64,000 nt of DNA. Origin: Peptococcaceae bacterium. GTDB lineage: Bacteria > Bacillota > DSM-12270 > Thermacetogeniales > Thermacetogeniaceae. Where the stretch lies: positions 41,564 to 105,563 of the forward strand of contig JAHFCR010000001.1 in the NCBI GenBank assembly GCA_023249405.1. Direction: 5' to 3'. The notes under the pieces are model-generated. The model saw nothing but the letters and a program-made list of their open reading frames with translations, was not told the origin of the DNA and made no database searches. Shown here piece by piece: positions 29,396-40,187 of this stretch. The position numbers and the translations under genes are program-made. How positions within the stretch are numbered: position 1 is the first letter of the stretch; each line of letters opens with the position of its first letter.

Positions 29396-29579
29396 AATTC
29401 CACCTCACGCTAATGCCGGTTGTATTACCTTGCTATTTTAACCTTCATTCCCAGGTTTTATGCATGGCTGTCAATTTCAGCAGCCACACCGGATGCTCCA
29501 TCACGGATGTACCAGTACTGGAGGTTGAGGAATCCTGCGGACGCGGCGCGCCTAAACCCAAGCTTCGGAGTCCGCCTGC

Positions 29580-30104
29580 TTAGGAGTTAGTTGGCTGCCG
29601 GTTTGTTTGCACATCCTTGCAGATATCCTCCAGCCGGTCCTGCATCGCCAGAATAATTTCGTCCTGGTAGGCCAAGTGCCGCATCAACACCTCGATCTCT
29701 TTCTCCGCCTTGCGGTTGATCTCAAAGTCATGCTGAGCAGTCAGGCGATCTTTCTCGTTTTGGCGGTTCTGGCTCATCATCACCACCGGCCCCGTGTAGG
29801 CCGCCTGGAAACTGAGCACCAGATTCAACAGAATAAACGGGTAGGGATCCCAGGCTGCCAGGAAACCGGGCTTGCCAACCATCACCACCAGGTAGACATT
29901 TACCGCCATCCAGGCAAACAGCAAGAGGCTCTGAATAATGATAAAAGGCCAACTGCCAACCACCGCGGCTACCCGGTCGGCAATCCTCTGACCAGCGGTC
30001 ATCTCTTCGACAAATACCTCATTGACGTTTCTGACCGGAGGGTGATCGTGCTGGTATTCGGCCGCAGGACCCACTTTGTGCCGTTTGCTATTCTCTGCCA
30101 TCAT
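29580..30104 (-). CDS. DUF1003 membrane protein
   Basis: A 174-residue protein with two membrane helices (WPFIIIQSLLLFAWMAVNVY and PFILLNLVLSFQAAYTGPVV) separated by the WDPYPF loop, the DUF1003 signature, and a charged C-terminal helix (NRQNEKDRLTAQHDFEIN). Function unknown. AAGGAG precedes two successive ATGs, either of which could start. Confidence 0.85.
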   Translation of the reverse strand: MMAENSKRHKVGPAAEYQHDHPPVRNVNEVFVEEMTAGQRIADRVAAVVGSWPFIIIQSLLLFAWMAVNVYLVVMVGKPGFLAAWDPYPFILLNLVLSFQAAYTGPVVMMSQNRQNEKDRLTAQHDFEINRKAEKEIEVLMRHLAYQDEIILAMQDRLEDICKDVQTNRQPTNS

Positions 30105-30220
30105 AACATCTCCTTCTCAGGCGCCGAAATGCCGAAGCGCGCCGTTAACATTGCAGCGCGCCGGTAAAGTTACACAACTATGATAAATTATAGATCAGTC
30201 AGTAATTGCTATGGGATGGT

Positions 30221-31471
30221 TTATTTAAAGAGTTGAGGTAAGGCGCGCAACAGGTCCTTGTTAGATTTAGTCTTGGTCATGGCATCTATCAGCATCTCAA
30301 TACTCTCGCTGTTGCCGTAAGAGGCGAACATCCTCCGGAAGTTCCACATCAACTCCAGTTCCTCCTTGCTGAGCAGGAGTTCCTCCCGTCTGGTCCCGGA
30401 ACGCTTGACGTCAATGGCCGGGAAGATGCGTTTGTCGGACAGCTTGCGATCGAGCACCAGCTCCATGTTCCCTGTGCCCTTGAACTCCTCGAAGATCACC
30501 TCATCCATGCGGCTGCCGGTCTCGATCAGGGCAGTGGCCAGAATGGTCAGGCTACCCCCCTCCTCAATGTTGCGGGCAGCCCCGAAAAAGCGTTTCGGCT
30601 TGTGGAGTGCAGTAGGATCAACACCGCCGGAAAGAGTGCGGCCGGAGGGCGGCACTACCAGGTTGTAGGCCCGGCCCAGCCGGGTGATGGAATCCAGCAG
30701 GATCACTACGTCCCGCTTGTGCTCGACGACGCGCTTTGCCCGTTCCAGCACCATCTCGGAGATCTTGACGTGGTTTTCTGGCGGCTCATCAAATGTAGAT
30801 GCGGCAACCTCCCCTTCCACTGACCGCTGCATGTCTGTGACCTCCTCAGGGCGCTCGTCGATGAGCAATACCATCAGGGTCACGTCAGGGTAGTTAGTGG
30901 TTATGGAGTTGGCAATTTTCTTCAACAAAAAGGTTTTACCAGCCTTAGGCGGCGAGACGATCAGACCGCGCTGGCCTTTGCCCAAGGGAGCGATCAGATC
31001 GATAATACGGCAGGAAATGTCCGGCTTCTCGATCTCCAGGGTAAACCGCTCATTGGGAAAAATCGGAGTCAGAGCATCGAAATGCAGCCGTTCGGAAGCC
31101 TCCTCCGGCGATACTCCGTTGACCGTCTCTACCCGCAGCAGAGCGAAAAAGCGTTCAGTCTCCTTAGGCGCCCGCACCTGTCCAGCCACCCGGTCACCGG
31201 TGCGCAGGTCGAAGCGCCGGATCTGGGAAGGGGACACATAGATATCATCCTGGCTGGGTACATAAGCAAAGGGGCGCAAAAAGCCGTAACCGTCCGGCAG
31301 GATCTCCAGAATCCCCTGAGCGAAAAGCAGGCCGTTCTTCTCGGTGTTCGCCTTCATAATTTCAAATATCAGTTCTTTCTTGCGAAACCGGGAATAGTTG
31401 GTGATCTCCATTTCACGGGCCATCTTAAGCAGCTCTGCCATGGTCTTTTGTTCCAACTCTGTAACGCTCAA
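30221..31471 (-). CDS. rho: Transcription termination factor Rho
   Basis: A 416-residue RNA-dependent ATPase hexamer. Rho N-terminal segment ([18 protein letters not shown]), cold-shock RNA-binding domain ([15 protein letters not shown]), Walker [15 protein letters not shown] and Walker [20 protein letters not shown] start at 31471 with AGGGGG seven bases ahead, giving the usual [11 protein letters not shown]-terminus; an upstream in-frame start is less likely. Position between rpmE and glpX is the Bacillus order. Confidence 0.96.
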   Translation of the reverse strand: MSVTELEQKTMAELLKMAREMEITNYSRFRKKELIFEIMKANTEKNGLLFAQGILEILPDGYGFLRPFAYVPSQDDIYVSPSQIRRFDLRTGDRVAGQVRAPKETERFFALLRVETVNGVSPEEASERLHFDALTPIFPNERFTLEIEKPDISCRIIDLIAPLGKGQRGLIVSPPKAGKTFLLKKIANSITTNYPDVTLMVLLIDERPEEVTDMQRSVEGEVAASTFDEPPENHVKISEMVLERAKRVVEHKRDVVILLDSITRLGRAYNLVVPPSGRTLSGGVDPTALHKPKRFFGAARNIEEGGSLTILATALIETGSRMDEVIFEEFKGTGNMELVLDRKLSDKRIFPAIDVKRSGTRREELLLSKEELELMWNFRRMFASYGNSESIEMLIDAMTKTKSNKDLLRALPQLFK

Positions 31472-31575
31472 AAAAATCCCCCTATTCGAATTGAAAGTCA
31501 GGCATATAGAACCCAGCCACACTGGCTGCAGGTTAGACACAATTGGGGAAAATAACTGAGGATAAAGTGAAACCT

Positions 31576-31838
31576 GCTTCGGATGGGGTTTTCACCCCAT
31601 CCGAAGCTTAGTTGAACCGATCCCGCCGGGGTACCCTTTGGGTCGGGCACACCCGGTTTAGCGCCCCTTGCCTATGCCGTTTTCCGAAGTGCAGGCGTGC
31701 TTTGAGCCCACCCAGAGGGTACCCACCCAGAGGGTACCCGGAAGCTCAGAGCCTGCGTTCAGTCCGGGCTAACGCCCGGACACGACGTCCATCGCTTGTA
31801 GAAGCGAGGGTATTAGGGACGGTTAGCTATCGGATAAA
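31576..31838 (+). ncRNA. Structured dispersed element, copy A (HEARO/omega-RNA-like, stand-alone)
   Basis: A full-length copy of 263 bases between rho and glpX. It opens with the 13-base hairpin GCTTCGGATGGGG / CCCCATCCGAAGC (31576-31607). Other stems are GCAGGC (31691-31696) with GCCTGC (31751-31756), GTCCGGGC / GCCCGGAC around TAAC (31762-31781), and CGCTT-GTA-GAAGCG. It ends GGTTAGCTATCGGATAAA. A 15-base tandem duplication lies at 31708-31737. Compared with copy B several stems change on both sides and stay paired. From memory this resembles HEARO/omega-RNA; no IscB gene is near. Confidence 0.55.
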
Positions 31839-31967
31839 ATTATCCGTGAGCGGACACCGATGGGGTAATCCCACATTGGATGGAACAATAAAGCGGTAGG
31901 ATTTACGCTATCCTAATATATACCATTGTATGCAACTGGTGTCAAGGCTGGTTCCTTAAACTGCCAT

Positions 31968-32939
31968 TTATTTACAGGGTAGGGCATAGTCCGGCTTGCG
32001 TGAAAAATAGTGCCGGGCATCTATGAAACGCACGGTACCCGTGCGTCCCCGCATCACCAAGGAATGGGTGCTCGCCCCCCAGGAGGTATAGTGCACGCCC
32101 CGCAGCAGGGTGCTGTCGGTGATGCCGGTGGCCGCGAAGATCATCGAATCGCCCCGGGCCAGATCATTCATAGTCAGCAGGCGTTGATAGTCTTTGATCC
32201 CCATCTTCTCGACTCTCGCCACGTCATCATCGTCCATCGGCCAGAGTCTGGCTTGCATCTCCCCCTCCAGACAGCGCAGGGCGGCGGCGGCGATCACTCC
32301 CTCCGGAGCTCCTCCGATGCCCAGCATCATATCGACCCCCGTGCCCTCGAAAGCAACAGCTACCGCAGGCGCCACATCCCCGTCGGAGATCAACTGGATA
32401 CGAGCGCCAGTCTTGCGCACCTTCTTGATCAGATCCTCATGCCGCGACCGGTCAAGGATGACCACCGTCAGATCCTCCACCTGCTTGCCCAGGGCTCCTG
32501 CCACGGCCTTGATATTCTCTTCTACGGGAGCGTCCAGGCTGATTTTCCCGACAGCCTTCGGCCCCACCGCAATCTTGTCCATATACATATCCGGAGCATG
32601 TAGCAGACAACCTTTCGGCGCCACGGCCAGCACCGCGATCGCCCCGGTCAAGCCCTTGGCCACAATATTGGTGCCCTCCAACGGGTCAACCGCCACATCC
32701 AACTCCGGCAGCACCCCCGTGCCCACCCTTTCGCCGATATATAGCATCGGGGCTTCATCCATCTCGCCCTCACCGATCACTACTGTGCCATCGATCTGCA
32801 CAGTGTCAAACATCCGGCGCATGGCAGTGACTGCAGCATCGTCGGCCATCTCCTTGTTGCCACGTCCCAGCCAGCGTCCGGCAGCGATGGCTGCCGCCTC
32901 CGTCACGCGCACAAACTCTAAAGTAAGCTCCCGATCCAT
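31968..32939 (-). CDS. glpX: Fructose-1,6-bisphosphatase class II
   Basis: A 323-residue GlpX-type phosphatase of gluconeogenesis. Motifs: ADDAAVTAMRRMFD, VVIGEGEMDEAPMLYIGE, VDPLEGTN (metal and phosphate site), GIGGAPEGVIAAAALRC. The ATG at 32939 has a GGAGGGGGGAG site; an upstream in-frame start adds an atypical hydrophobic stretch. Full length; adjacent to fsa and rho as in Bacillus. Confidence 0.95.
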   Translation of the reverse strand: MDRELTLEFVRVTEAAAIAAGRWLGRGNKEMADDAAVTAMRRMFDTVQIDGTVVIGEGEMDEAPMLYIGERVGTGVLPELDVAVDPLEGTNIVAKGLTGAIAVLAVAPKGCLLHAPDMYMDKIAVGPKAVGKISLDAPVEENIKAVAGALGKQVEDLTVVILDRSRHEDLIKKVRKTGARIQLISDGDVAPAVAVAFEGTGVDMMLGIGGAPEGVIAAAALRCLEGEMQARLWPMDDDDVARVEKMGIKDYQRLLTMNDLARGDSMIFAATGITDSTLLRGVHYTSWGASTHSLVMRGRTGTVRFIDARHYFSRKPDYALPCK

Positions 32940-33034
32940 GGCCTCTCCCCCCTCCCGGAAGACAAGCAAATACGTTAACGCAACAGCCCCCACGAACCAA
33001 CTTTTTTTTCCGGCCCCTAGCTGGCTTCAACTGC

Positions 33035-33174
33035 TTTATCCGATGGCTAACCGCCACTAAGACTCTTACCTCCTAGGCGGGGGATAAGTGGCGCTAAGCC
33101 GGGTGCCCGACCCAAAGGGTACCCCGGCGGGATAAGTCAACTAAACTTCAGGTGGGGTTTTAACCCCGCCTGAA
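33035..33174 (-). ncRNA. Structured dispersed element, copy C (internally deleted)
   Basis: Minus-strand copy. Its 5' hairpin (33174-33147: TTCAGGCGGGG / CCCCACCTGAA) starts on the base after the fsa stop codon. Then come AGTTTAGTTGACTTA and a 29-base stretch (CCCGCCGGGGTACCC onward) identical to copy A, through TTAGCGCCACTT. The middle is lost; the end TTAGTGGCGGTTAGCCATC plus GGATAAA is retained. It may also act as the fsa terminator. Confidence 0.55.
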
Positions 33175-33822
33175 TTAAGTTTCCTTTATCTTATCCCAAT
33201 CATTCAGAAACCGGGTGATCCCCTGGTCGGTCAAGGGATGCTTAAACATCTGGCCCAGCACAGTAAAGGGCACCGTAGCAATATCTGCCCCCAGTCTTGC
33301 TGCATCCAGGACGTGCCGGGGATGACGGATGCTGGCGGCGATCACCCGGGTCCCGAAATCATAGTTGCCGAAGATCCCCATGATGTCATCCAGAACATCC
33401 ATGCCGTCCTGGCCGATATCATCGATCCGGCCGATAAAGGGGCTGACAAAAGCCGCCCCGGCCCGTGCTGCCAGCAGGGCCTGCAGGGCTGAGAAGATCA
33501 GGGTGACGTTCACCCTGATCTTCTCCTCCGCCAGGCGGCTAGCCGCCTGCAGACCGACGGGGAACACTGGGATCTTGATCACGATGTTGGGGTTGATTGC
33601 GGACAATCCCCGGGCCTCCTCGAGGATCCCTTCAACGTCCATGCTGATCACTTCGGCGCTGATCGGGCCATCAACCAGGCTGCAAATCTCCTCCAGAATA
33701 GCACGGAAATCGCGCCCTTCTTTGGCCACCAGGGTCGGGTTGGTAGTGACCCCGGAGATGACACCCCATCCGGCAGCCTCCCTGATCTCTTCAACGGAGG
33801 CAGTGTCCAAGAAAATCTCCAA
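33175..33822 (-). CDS. fsa: Fructose-6-phosphate aldolase / transaldolase-like
   Basis: A 215-residue small transaldolase-family protein. [28 protein letters not shown] is split here as [13 protein letters not shown] and [13 protein letters not shown]; the Schiff-base lysine is in NIVIKIPVF, where most relatives have [18 protein letters not shown] is intact. It moves three-carbon units between sugar phosphates. TTG start with AAAGGAGTGG ahead. Element copy C begins immediately after the stop. Confidence 0.92.
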   Translation of the reverse strand: MEIFLDTASVEEIREAAGWGVISGVTTNPTLVAKEGRDFRAILEEICSLVDGPISAEVISMDVEGILEEARGLSAINPNIVIKIPVFPVGLQAASRLAEEKIRVNVTLIFSALQALLAARAGAAFVSPFIGRIDDIGQDGMDVLDDIMGIFGNYDFGTRVIAASIRHPRHVLDAARLGADIATVPFTVLGQMFKHPLTDQGITRFLNDWDKIKET

Positions 33823-33895
33823 TAGAAACCACTCCTTTGGAGCAACCCCGATACTTAGAGCACCGGAGATGTTGTACAGAATCGTAATTGCTCTC

Positions 33896-34564
33896 TTATT
33901 TCTTCGATCGCCTGCGGCTGCGCCCCTCTTTACGGATACCCATCATGTTGGCCCCGCCCGGTTTTAACACGATCTCCCAGATCTTCTTCACCACGTCCAC
34001 ATCCTGTCGGGTCTCAGCGTGAATCACCCCGGAAGATCCGCAACCCTCACACCGGAGTTCGATCCGGTCTGCAAAGATCTCTACCTCCACCTGTTGGTTG
34101 CCGCATTGGCAGGACAGGTTGCCATCCTCTGCAATTTTATGCAGGCAGTCCAGAATTTCATACATGATCTCCGGGTTGGCAAAGTAATCGGTATAGCCCA
34201 GGTCATCGGCCATCTCCTGCAGGGAACGTTCCTGATTGGCGATGCACTTCTTCACCTGGTCCCGGGGACCGATAAATCCGATATCCAGATCGGTCTCGCT
34301 ACAGACCAGGTTGAGTACCTGACCGGACCAGATCTCCTTTAAAAAGAATTCTAAAAGATGTTTGCCCTCGCACATCAGACATTCTAACTGAAAATAGAAA
34401 ACTTTTCGGTCTCTAGTGCTGATCAGCAGCAGGGGAGTACCGCAAGCGCAGGACAGGCGCAGTGTTTTTTGAGCTGAAAAAGAAAAAAGAGATAACGAAT
34501 GGTATTTTATTTTGCCGCATTCGGGGCAACGTAGTGCCAGCGCGGTTGTTGTCGTAACGAGCAC
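33896..34564 (-). CDS. Conserved Cys-rich protein, zinc-ribbon-like, function unknown
   Basis: A 222-residue protein with cysteine pairs CPECGK, CACG, CLMC, CQCG and CEGCG spread over its length, suggesting one or two zinc-binding modules. A helical middle segment contains [22 protein letters not shown]. The tail is very basic ([12 protein letters not shown]), fitting nucleic-acid binding. I recall similar unnamed proteins in Peptococcaceae but no function. GTG start with GAGGAGG nine bases ahead. Confidence 0.65.
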   Translation of the reverse strand: MLVTTTTALALRCPECGKIKYHSLSLFSFSAQKTLRLSCACGTPLLLISTRDRKVFYFQLECLMCEGKHLLEFFLKEIWSGQVLNLVCSETDLDIGFIGPRDQVKKCIANQERSLQEMADDLGYTDYFANPEIMYEILDCLHKIAEDGNLSCQCGNQQVEVEIFADRIELRCEGCGSSGVIHAETRQDVDVVKKIWEIVLKPGGANMMGIRKEGRSRRRSKK

Positions 34565-34752
34565 TTAACGGAACCTCCTCGACGAGTACTGCATCATTAC
34601 TTCTCCATATTCAATCAAAATCCTTTACTATTTTTTAAATTGCGCGAAAGCTTTACATGCTGTCTCCCGATCCCTTCAGCAACGCCATTTTTATAACAGT
34701 TCGCCGTATTCGGCCCCATCAGGCGCCGTGCGGTTCTGTGATGTGTACAAGT

Positions 34753-35964
34753 TTACTCCGGGCTGGCTTCAGATAGGCAGTTCCGGTTGGAGTCAATAGT
34801 GTCCTCCGCTACATCGCCGGTGACATAGACACGCGGCACCGAAGCTCTGATAGCAGTGCGGCGTCCCGGCAGCCGGACCGGGGTTCCCACCCCTACTCCT
34901 GGTATCTTGCCCACGTCAACGCAGCTTAATTCCATGCTGATTCGCCCCAGGACGGGCGCAGTCCGGCCATTGATGCTGACGTGTTGAATTCCTAGCGGCA
35001 GGCCCAGGAAAGACCCTGCAGTTTTTGCCAACACCTTGAGCAAGTCGATCCAGCCCGCCGGGCGAGGTAACACGTCCAGACCGAAACCCTCGCTGTAGCC
35101 CAGTGGCAACACTGCCAACACAGTGTTGCTACGCAGCCGGCGGGTCCGGCCGTAACCTACGGTATCTCCCCGCTGCACCTGTTTCAAGTGCACCACCCGT
35201 GTCCAGAAGGACCAGGGGTCCTTCAACTGTAGCCAGTCCGGCAGTGAACTCTTCCTGATACCGGCCGGCAACTGCCCATAGAGCAGATTGCCTACCCGCA
35301 CCATTTCCAGATGCAGCTCCGGATAGAGCAGGGCAGCAGCGCTGTTGCAGACGTGGCGCAGGGGAATGCGGACACCGCGTCCCTGGATCTCCTGCACCAG
35401 GTTATCAAAAAACTGATACTGGCGCCTGGTGAAACTTGTATCGCTTGCGGCTGCGGCAAAGTGAGTGTAGATCCCCTCCAACAGCAGCCCAGGCAGGTTT
35501 AGGAGCCTGTCCAGATTTGACAGCAGTATCTCGGGAGTGAACCCAGTGCGCTCCATGCCGGTCTCGATCTCCAGGTGTACGGGTATCTGCCGGCCGTTTT
35601 GAACAGCAGCAGCAGATAGGCGCTGGGCCTGAGCCAGGGAACTGATTGACGGGATCAGGCCCCACTCGACCACGGTCTCTTCCTCTCCGGGCAGCAGCGG
35701 CCGGAAGATCAGCACCGGAGCGGCAATTCCAGCCTGACGCAACCTCACCCCATCCTCGGGATGGGTAACACCAAGCATGTCCGCCCCCCGCATTATCGCT
35801 GTCCGGGCTACCGGAACCAGGCCATGGCCATAGCCATCCGCCTTCACGACCGCCAGCAGCTTGATGCCGGGATCCAGCAGTCTCTTGACAGCGGCTACGT
35901 TGTCAGCGATGGCGTTCAGATCGATCTTGACCCAGCGGGCCTGCCCCGCCTGTTCGCTATCCAC
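34753..35964 (-). CDS. alr: Alanine racemase
   Basis: A 403-residue fold-type III PLP enzyme producing D-alanine for peptidoglycan. The PLP lysine is in LAVVKADGYGHG. The second catalytic tyrosine lies in LGYSEGFG, where the usual form is GYADGY. The LGRISMELSCVDV segment replaces the commoner GRICMDQ, so this is a divergent member; a role as a broad-specificity racemase cannot be excluded. GTG start with GAGAGGA ahead. Confidence 0.88.
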   Translation of the reverse strand: MDSEQAGQARWVKIDLNAIADNVAAVKRLLDPGIKLLAVVKADGYGHGLVPVARTAIMRGADMLGVTHPEDGVRLRQAGIAAPVLIFRPLLPGEEETVVEWGLIPSISSLAQAQRLSAAAVQNGRQIPVHLEIETGMERTGFTPEILLSNLDRLLNLPGLLLEGIYTHFAAAASDTSFTRRQYQFFDNLVQEIQGRGVRIPLRHVCNSAAALLYPELHLEMVRVGNLLYGQLPAGIRKSSLPDWLQLKDPWSFWTRVVHLKQVQRGDTVGYGRTRRLRSNTVLAVLPLGYSEGFGLDVLPRPAGWIDLLKVLAKTAGSFLGLPLGIQHVSINGRTAPVLGRISMELSCVDVGKIPGVGVGTPVRLPGRRTAIRASVPRVYVTGDVAEDTIDSNRNCLSEASPE

Positions 35965-35999
35965 GTAATTATCCTCTCATCAGCCATTTAGGGATTCTG

Positions 36000-37115
36000 T
36001 TATATGGAATCATCCGATTTGGGAGTGCCGCTGCGGCGCAGCAGGCTGCGCGTCACTCGCTGATAAGCCGGCAGCACCCGCGTCCAGAGAATATACCAGC
36101 TGGGCGACAGGACCAAGTCATATTCCCCGATGAACTCGGTGAAGGTAGCGGCAAAACCCTTCTTGAACCGGTACAGCCCGGACAGATGGTCGTCCTGTTC
36201 GTCACTGGCAGGCACCCCCCGGAAGTCGTACAACCGGCATTCCAATTCTTTGGCCCAACGGATCATGGTCCACTGCAACAGGTGGTTTGGCATCACGTTC
36301 CGGAGCCGGTTCGAGGAGGCCCCGTACAGATACCAGACTCTGTCCCCGCAATGAAAAGCCAGAGTGCCGGCAATTGCCTGCCCCTGGCAGTCTGCCAAAA
36401 AGATACGCGCAGTACCTCGGGCCACGAACAGGTCCCACATCCGCTCGAAGTAACTGAAGCTACGAATAAGGAACCGGTCACGGGTGGCAGTCTCCGTTAA
36501 AATGTCGTAAAAGGTCTTGAGATCGGCGATGTCTTGGGCTATGCGCACGCTAACGCCCTTACGCTCCGCCAGATGGATGTTATACCTGGTTTTGCTCTCC
36601 ATGGCTGCCAGCAATTCCTGTTCAGCGGGAGTAATGTTCAGACGGAAAACATAGCGGGGTTGCACTCCGCCGAAACCCGACTGGCTGCCGCTGGGCCTGA
36701 AACCAGCCTTGGCCAGCCGTTGCCGGTAGCATTCGGCAGCAGCGGCCGAATCGGTGGAGATATCCGGATCGATCTTGATAAAAATAGCGCCATGCCGGCG
36801 CGCCAGACTCTTTACTGCATCCCAGAAATAGGTCTCTCCGGGCTGGTCGCAGTCCTCGCTGATAATGGGGCCACGGGGAGCATAGATGATGGAGCGGTGC
36901 AGGTGACGGTATAGCGGCAGAGGCCGTTTGAGTAAGGAGATAGCAGCTACCGGCCGGTCGTCACGCCAAATCAGCAGCCGTAACGGTTCCCATCCGGTGC
37001 CGCTCTTTAGCTCGCCCCATTCAAACGATTGCAGAAAATGGGGCTTGGGCGAAGATTTGATAAATTTATTAAATAAGTCCTTGTCCTGCGACTGGATCAG
37101 TTGAGCCCGGTACAA
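36000..37115 (-). CDS. FemAB-family peptidyltransferase
   Basis: A 371-residue protein with two GNAT-like domains of the FemABX family, which add amino acids from aminoacyl-tRNA to lipid-linked peptidoglycan stems. HFLQSFEWGELKSGTGWEPLRL, KPTRYN-like SKTRYNIHLAERKGV, GDRVWYLYGASSN and YDFRGVP with GLYRFKKGF are typical. A specific cross-bridge amino acid cannot be predicted. TTG start with AGGAGGT ahead; sits with alr. Confidence 0.88.
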   Translation of the reverse strand: MYRAQLIQSQDKDLFNKFIKSSPKPHFLQSFEWGELKSGTGWEPLRLLIWRDDRPVAAISLLKRPLPLYRHLHRSIIYAPRGPIISEDCDQPGETYFWDAVKSLARRHGAIFIKIDPDISTDSAAAAECYRQRLAKAGFRPSGSQSGFGGVQPRYVFRLNITPAEQELLAAMESKTRYNIHLAERKGVSVRIAQDIADLKTFYDILTETATRDRFLIRSFSYFERMWDLFVARGTARIFLADCQGQAIAGTLAFHCGDRVWYLYGASSNRLRNVMPNHLLQWTMIRWAKELECRLYDFRGVPASDEQDDHLSGLYRFKKGFAATFTEFIGEYDLVLSPSWYILWTRVLPAYQRVTRSLLRRSGTPKSDDSI

Positions 37116-37207
37116 CTAACTACCTCCTAAGCCAGTGCTGCCAATCCCGGCTCCAGCACCGGCGACCTGTTGTCTCCTGAGCAACAGCCGTCATTACAAC
37201 AGCTATT

Positions 37208-38854
<1,647 letters not shown>

Positions 38855-38882
38855 TCATGTTGCTCTGTTTACACAAATTTTA

Positions 38883-38912
38883 ATTTTACTGGCAGCCATA
38901 AATGGTTGTCAA
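38883..38912 (-). promoter_or_regulatory. Sigma-A-type promoter of pyrG
   Basis: Minus strand: perfect TTGACA (38912-38907), 18-base spacer, TAAAAT (38888-38883), about 45 bases before the pyrG start. Confidence 0.65.
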
Positions 38913-39004
38913 CCTGAGCAGAAATCTTTATACGCCTGTCTTGTTAAACTAGATTGGAAAAACATCTAATTGCCCCGGGAATGGCAGACTCTGAAACTTT
39001 CGTC

Positions 39005-39652
39005 TCAGGCTGCGGACACCTGATATTCTAACACGATCACTTCTTGAGATGGCGGCAGATTCGCCCCTTCCACCGCCAACCATTGCTCCCGGCGCACCTG
39101 GCCGGGCTGGAACAACCTTAGGAACTGGTCGACCGTGGCTAGCGGCATCTTTAGTACCGGGGTTTTGTAATGCATGGGAATGACTATGCGTGGGGCGATC
39201 TGGTCTACTACCTGTTTTGCCGCGCCGGCATCGACGGTGAAAACGCCTCCTACGGGCACCAGCAGCATGTCGATCCGGCCCAGATCCTGCAGGGCCTTAG
39301 TATCCAATAGATGCCCCAGGTCCCCCAGGTGGCAGACCCGCACACCGTCCATCTCCCAGACAAAGAGCAAGTTGGACCCTCGCTGGGTCCCGCCCACGTC
39401 GTCATGGAAGGCGGAATGCCCCTCCACCCGGAGACCCTTAGCCTCATGAACACCAGGCGTGTTGATCACCGCCGGAGCACCGTGCAAGGCATTGACATTG
39501 TTGTGGTCAGAGTGATCGTGGCTAACAGTCGCCAGGTCAACTTCCTCCTCCGGAAGCTGGTAACCCATTGCTCCGGCAGGGGGATCTGTAACCAGCCGCA
39601 CTCCCTGGCCCTCAAACAGAAAGCAGGCCTGGCCATACCATTGCACCTTCAT
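39005..39652 (-). CDS. Metallo-beta-lactamase-fold metal-dependent hydrolase
   Basis: A 215-residue MBL-fold protein of the UlaG/UPF0173-like group. Metal ligands in TVSHDHSDHNNV, then CHLGDLGHLL and IPMHYKTP. Start MKVQWYGQACF has GGGAGGT ahead. Such proteins are often general hydrolases of unknown substrate; no pathway is implied by pyrG and rpoE nearby. Confidence 0.85.
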   Translation of the reverse strand: MKVQWYGQACFLFEGQGVRLVTDPPAGAMGYQLPEEEVDLATVSHDHSDHNNVNALHGAPAVINTPGVHEAKGLRVEGHSAFHDDVGGTQRGSNLLFVWEMDGVRVCHLGDLGHLLDTKALQDLGRIDMLLVPVGGVFTVDAGAAKQVVDQIAPRIVIPMHYKTPVLKMPLATVDQFLRLFQPGQVRREQWLAVEGANLPPSQEVIVLEYQVSAA

Positions 39653-39686
39653 GCGAACACCTCCCAACAAACTACACCGTGCCAAG

Positions 39687-40133
39687 CTACTCTAGCGGCC
39701 GCCCCAGCTCTTCATCAAAATCATCCTGTTCCTCGCCCTCAGTCTCGGGCTCCTCATCTTCAAGCAGGTCTTTATCAGCCAACGGCTCTTCATCCAGATT
39801 ATCCAGGGCAAGTACCCGGGGAGTAGGGCTGTCGTCGTACTCCACTGTCTTATGCATCAGAGACAGCAACGGCACCTGACGCGATCCTTTTTGAGGCACT
39901 GCCGTCCGCAAGCCCCAACAACCCTGACCGGCACTAGTAAAACGGGCATCCAAGTTGATCCAGGTGTAAAGTTGGGCTTTGGCCTCAACCAGATCCTCCC
40001 TGTCTTTGTAGAATCTCTTGGCAACCTCATCCAGAAGCACTGAATAATGCATCTGTTGTCCGTTCTGTTTCAATAAATCATAGACAAAACCGAGGACCTT
40101 CTCCTTGTCATCAAGGCTCTCAACCTCCGGCAA
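39687..40133 (-). CDS. rpoE: DNA-directed RNA polymerase delta subunit
   Basis: A 148-residue Gram-positive delta subunit. The N-terminal HARE-HTH domain (MHYSVLLDEVAKRFY, LYTWINLDARF, GCWGLRT) is followed by a highly acidic disordered tail (DNLDEEPLADKDLLEDEEPE). It increases polymerase recycling. Position next to pyrG and argS is the classical one. TTG start with GGGGGAG seven bases ahead. Confidence 0.92.
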   Translation of the reverse strand: MPEVESLDDKEKVLGFVYDLLKQNGQQMHYSVLLDEVAKRFYKDREDLVEAKAQLYTWINLDARFTSAGQGCWGLRTAVPQKGSRQVPLLSLMHKTVEYDDSPTPRVLALDNLDEEPLADKDLLEDEEPETEGEEQDDFDEELGRPLE

Positions 40134-40187
40134 ACCAGAGCTCCCCCTTCTCTATTTCTGTGTATAGTCATATCTGCCTGTTGATAG

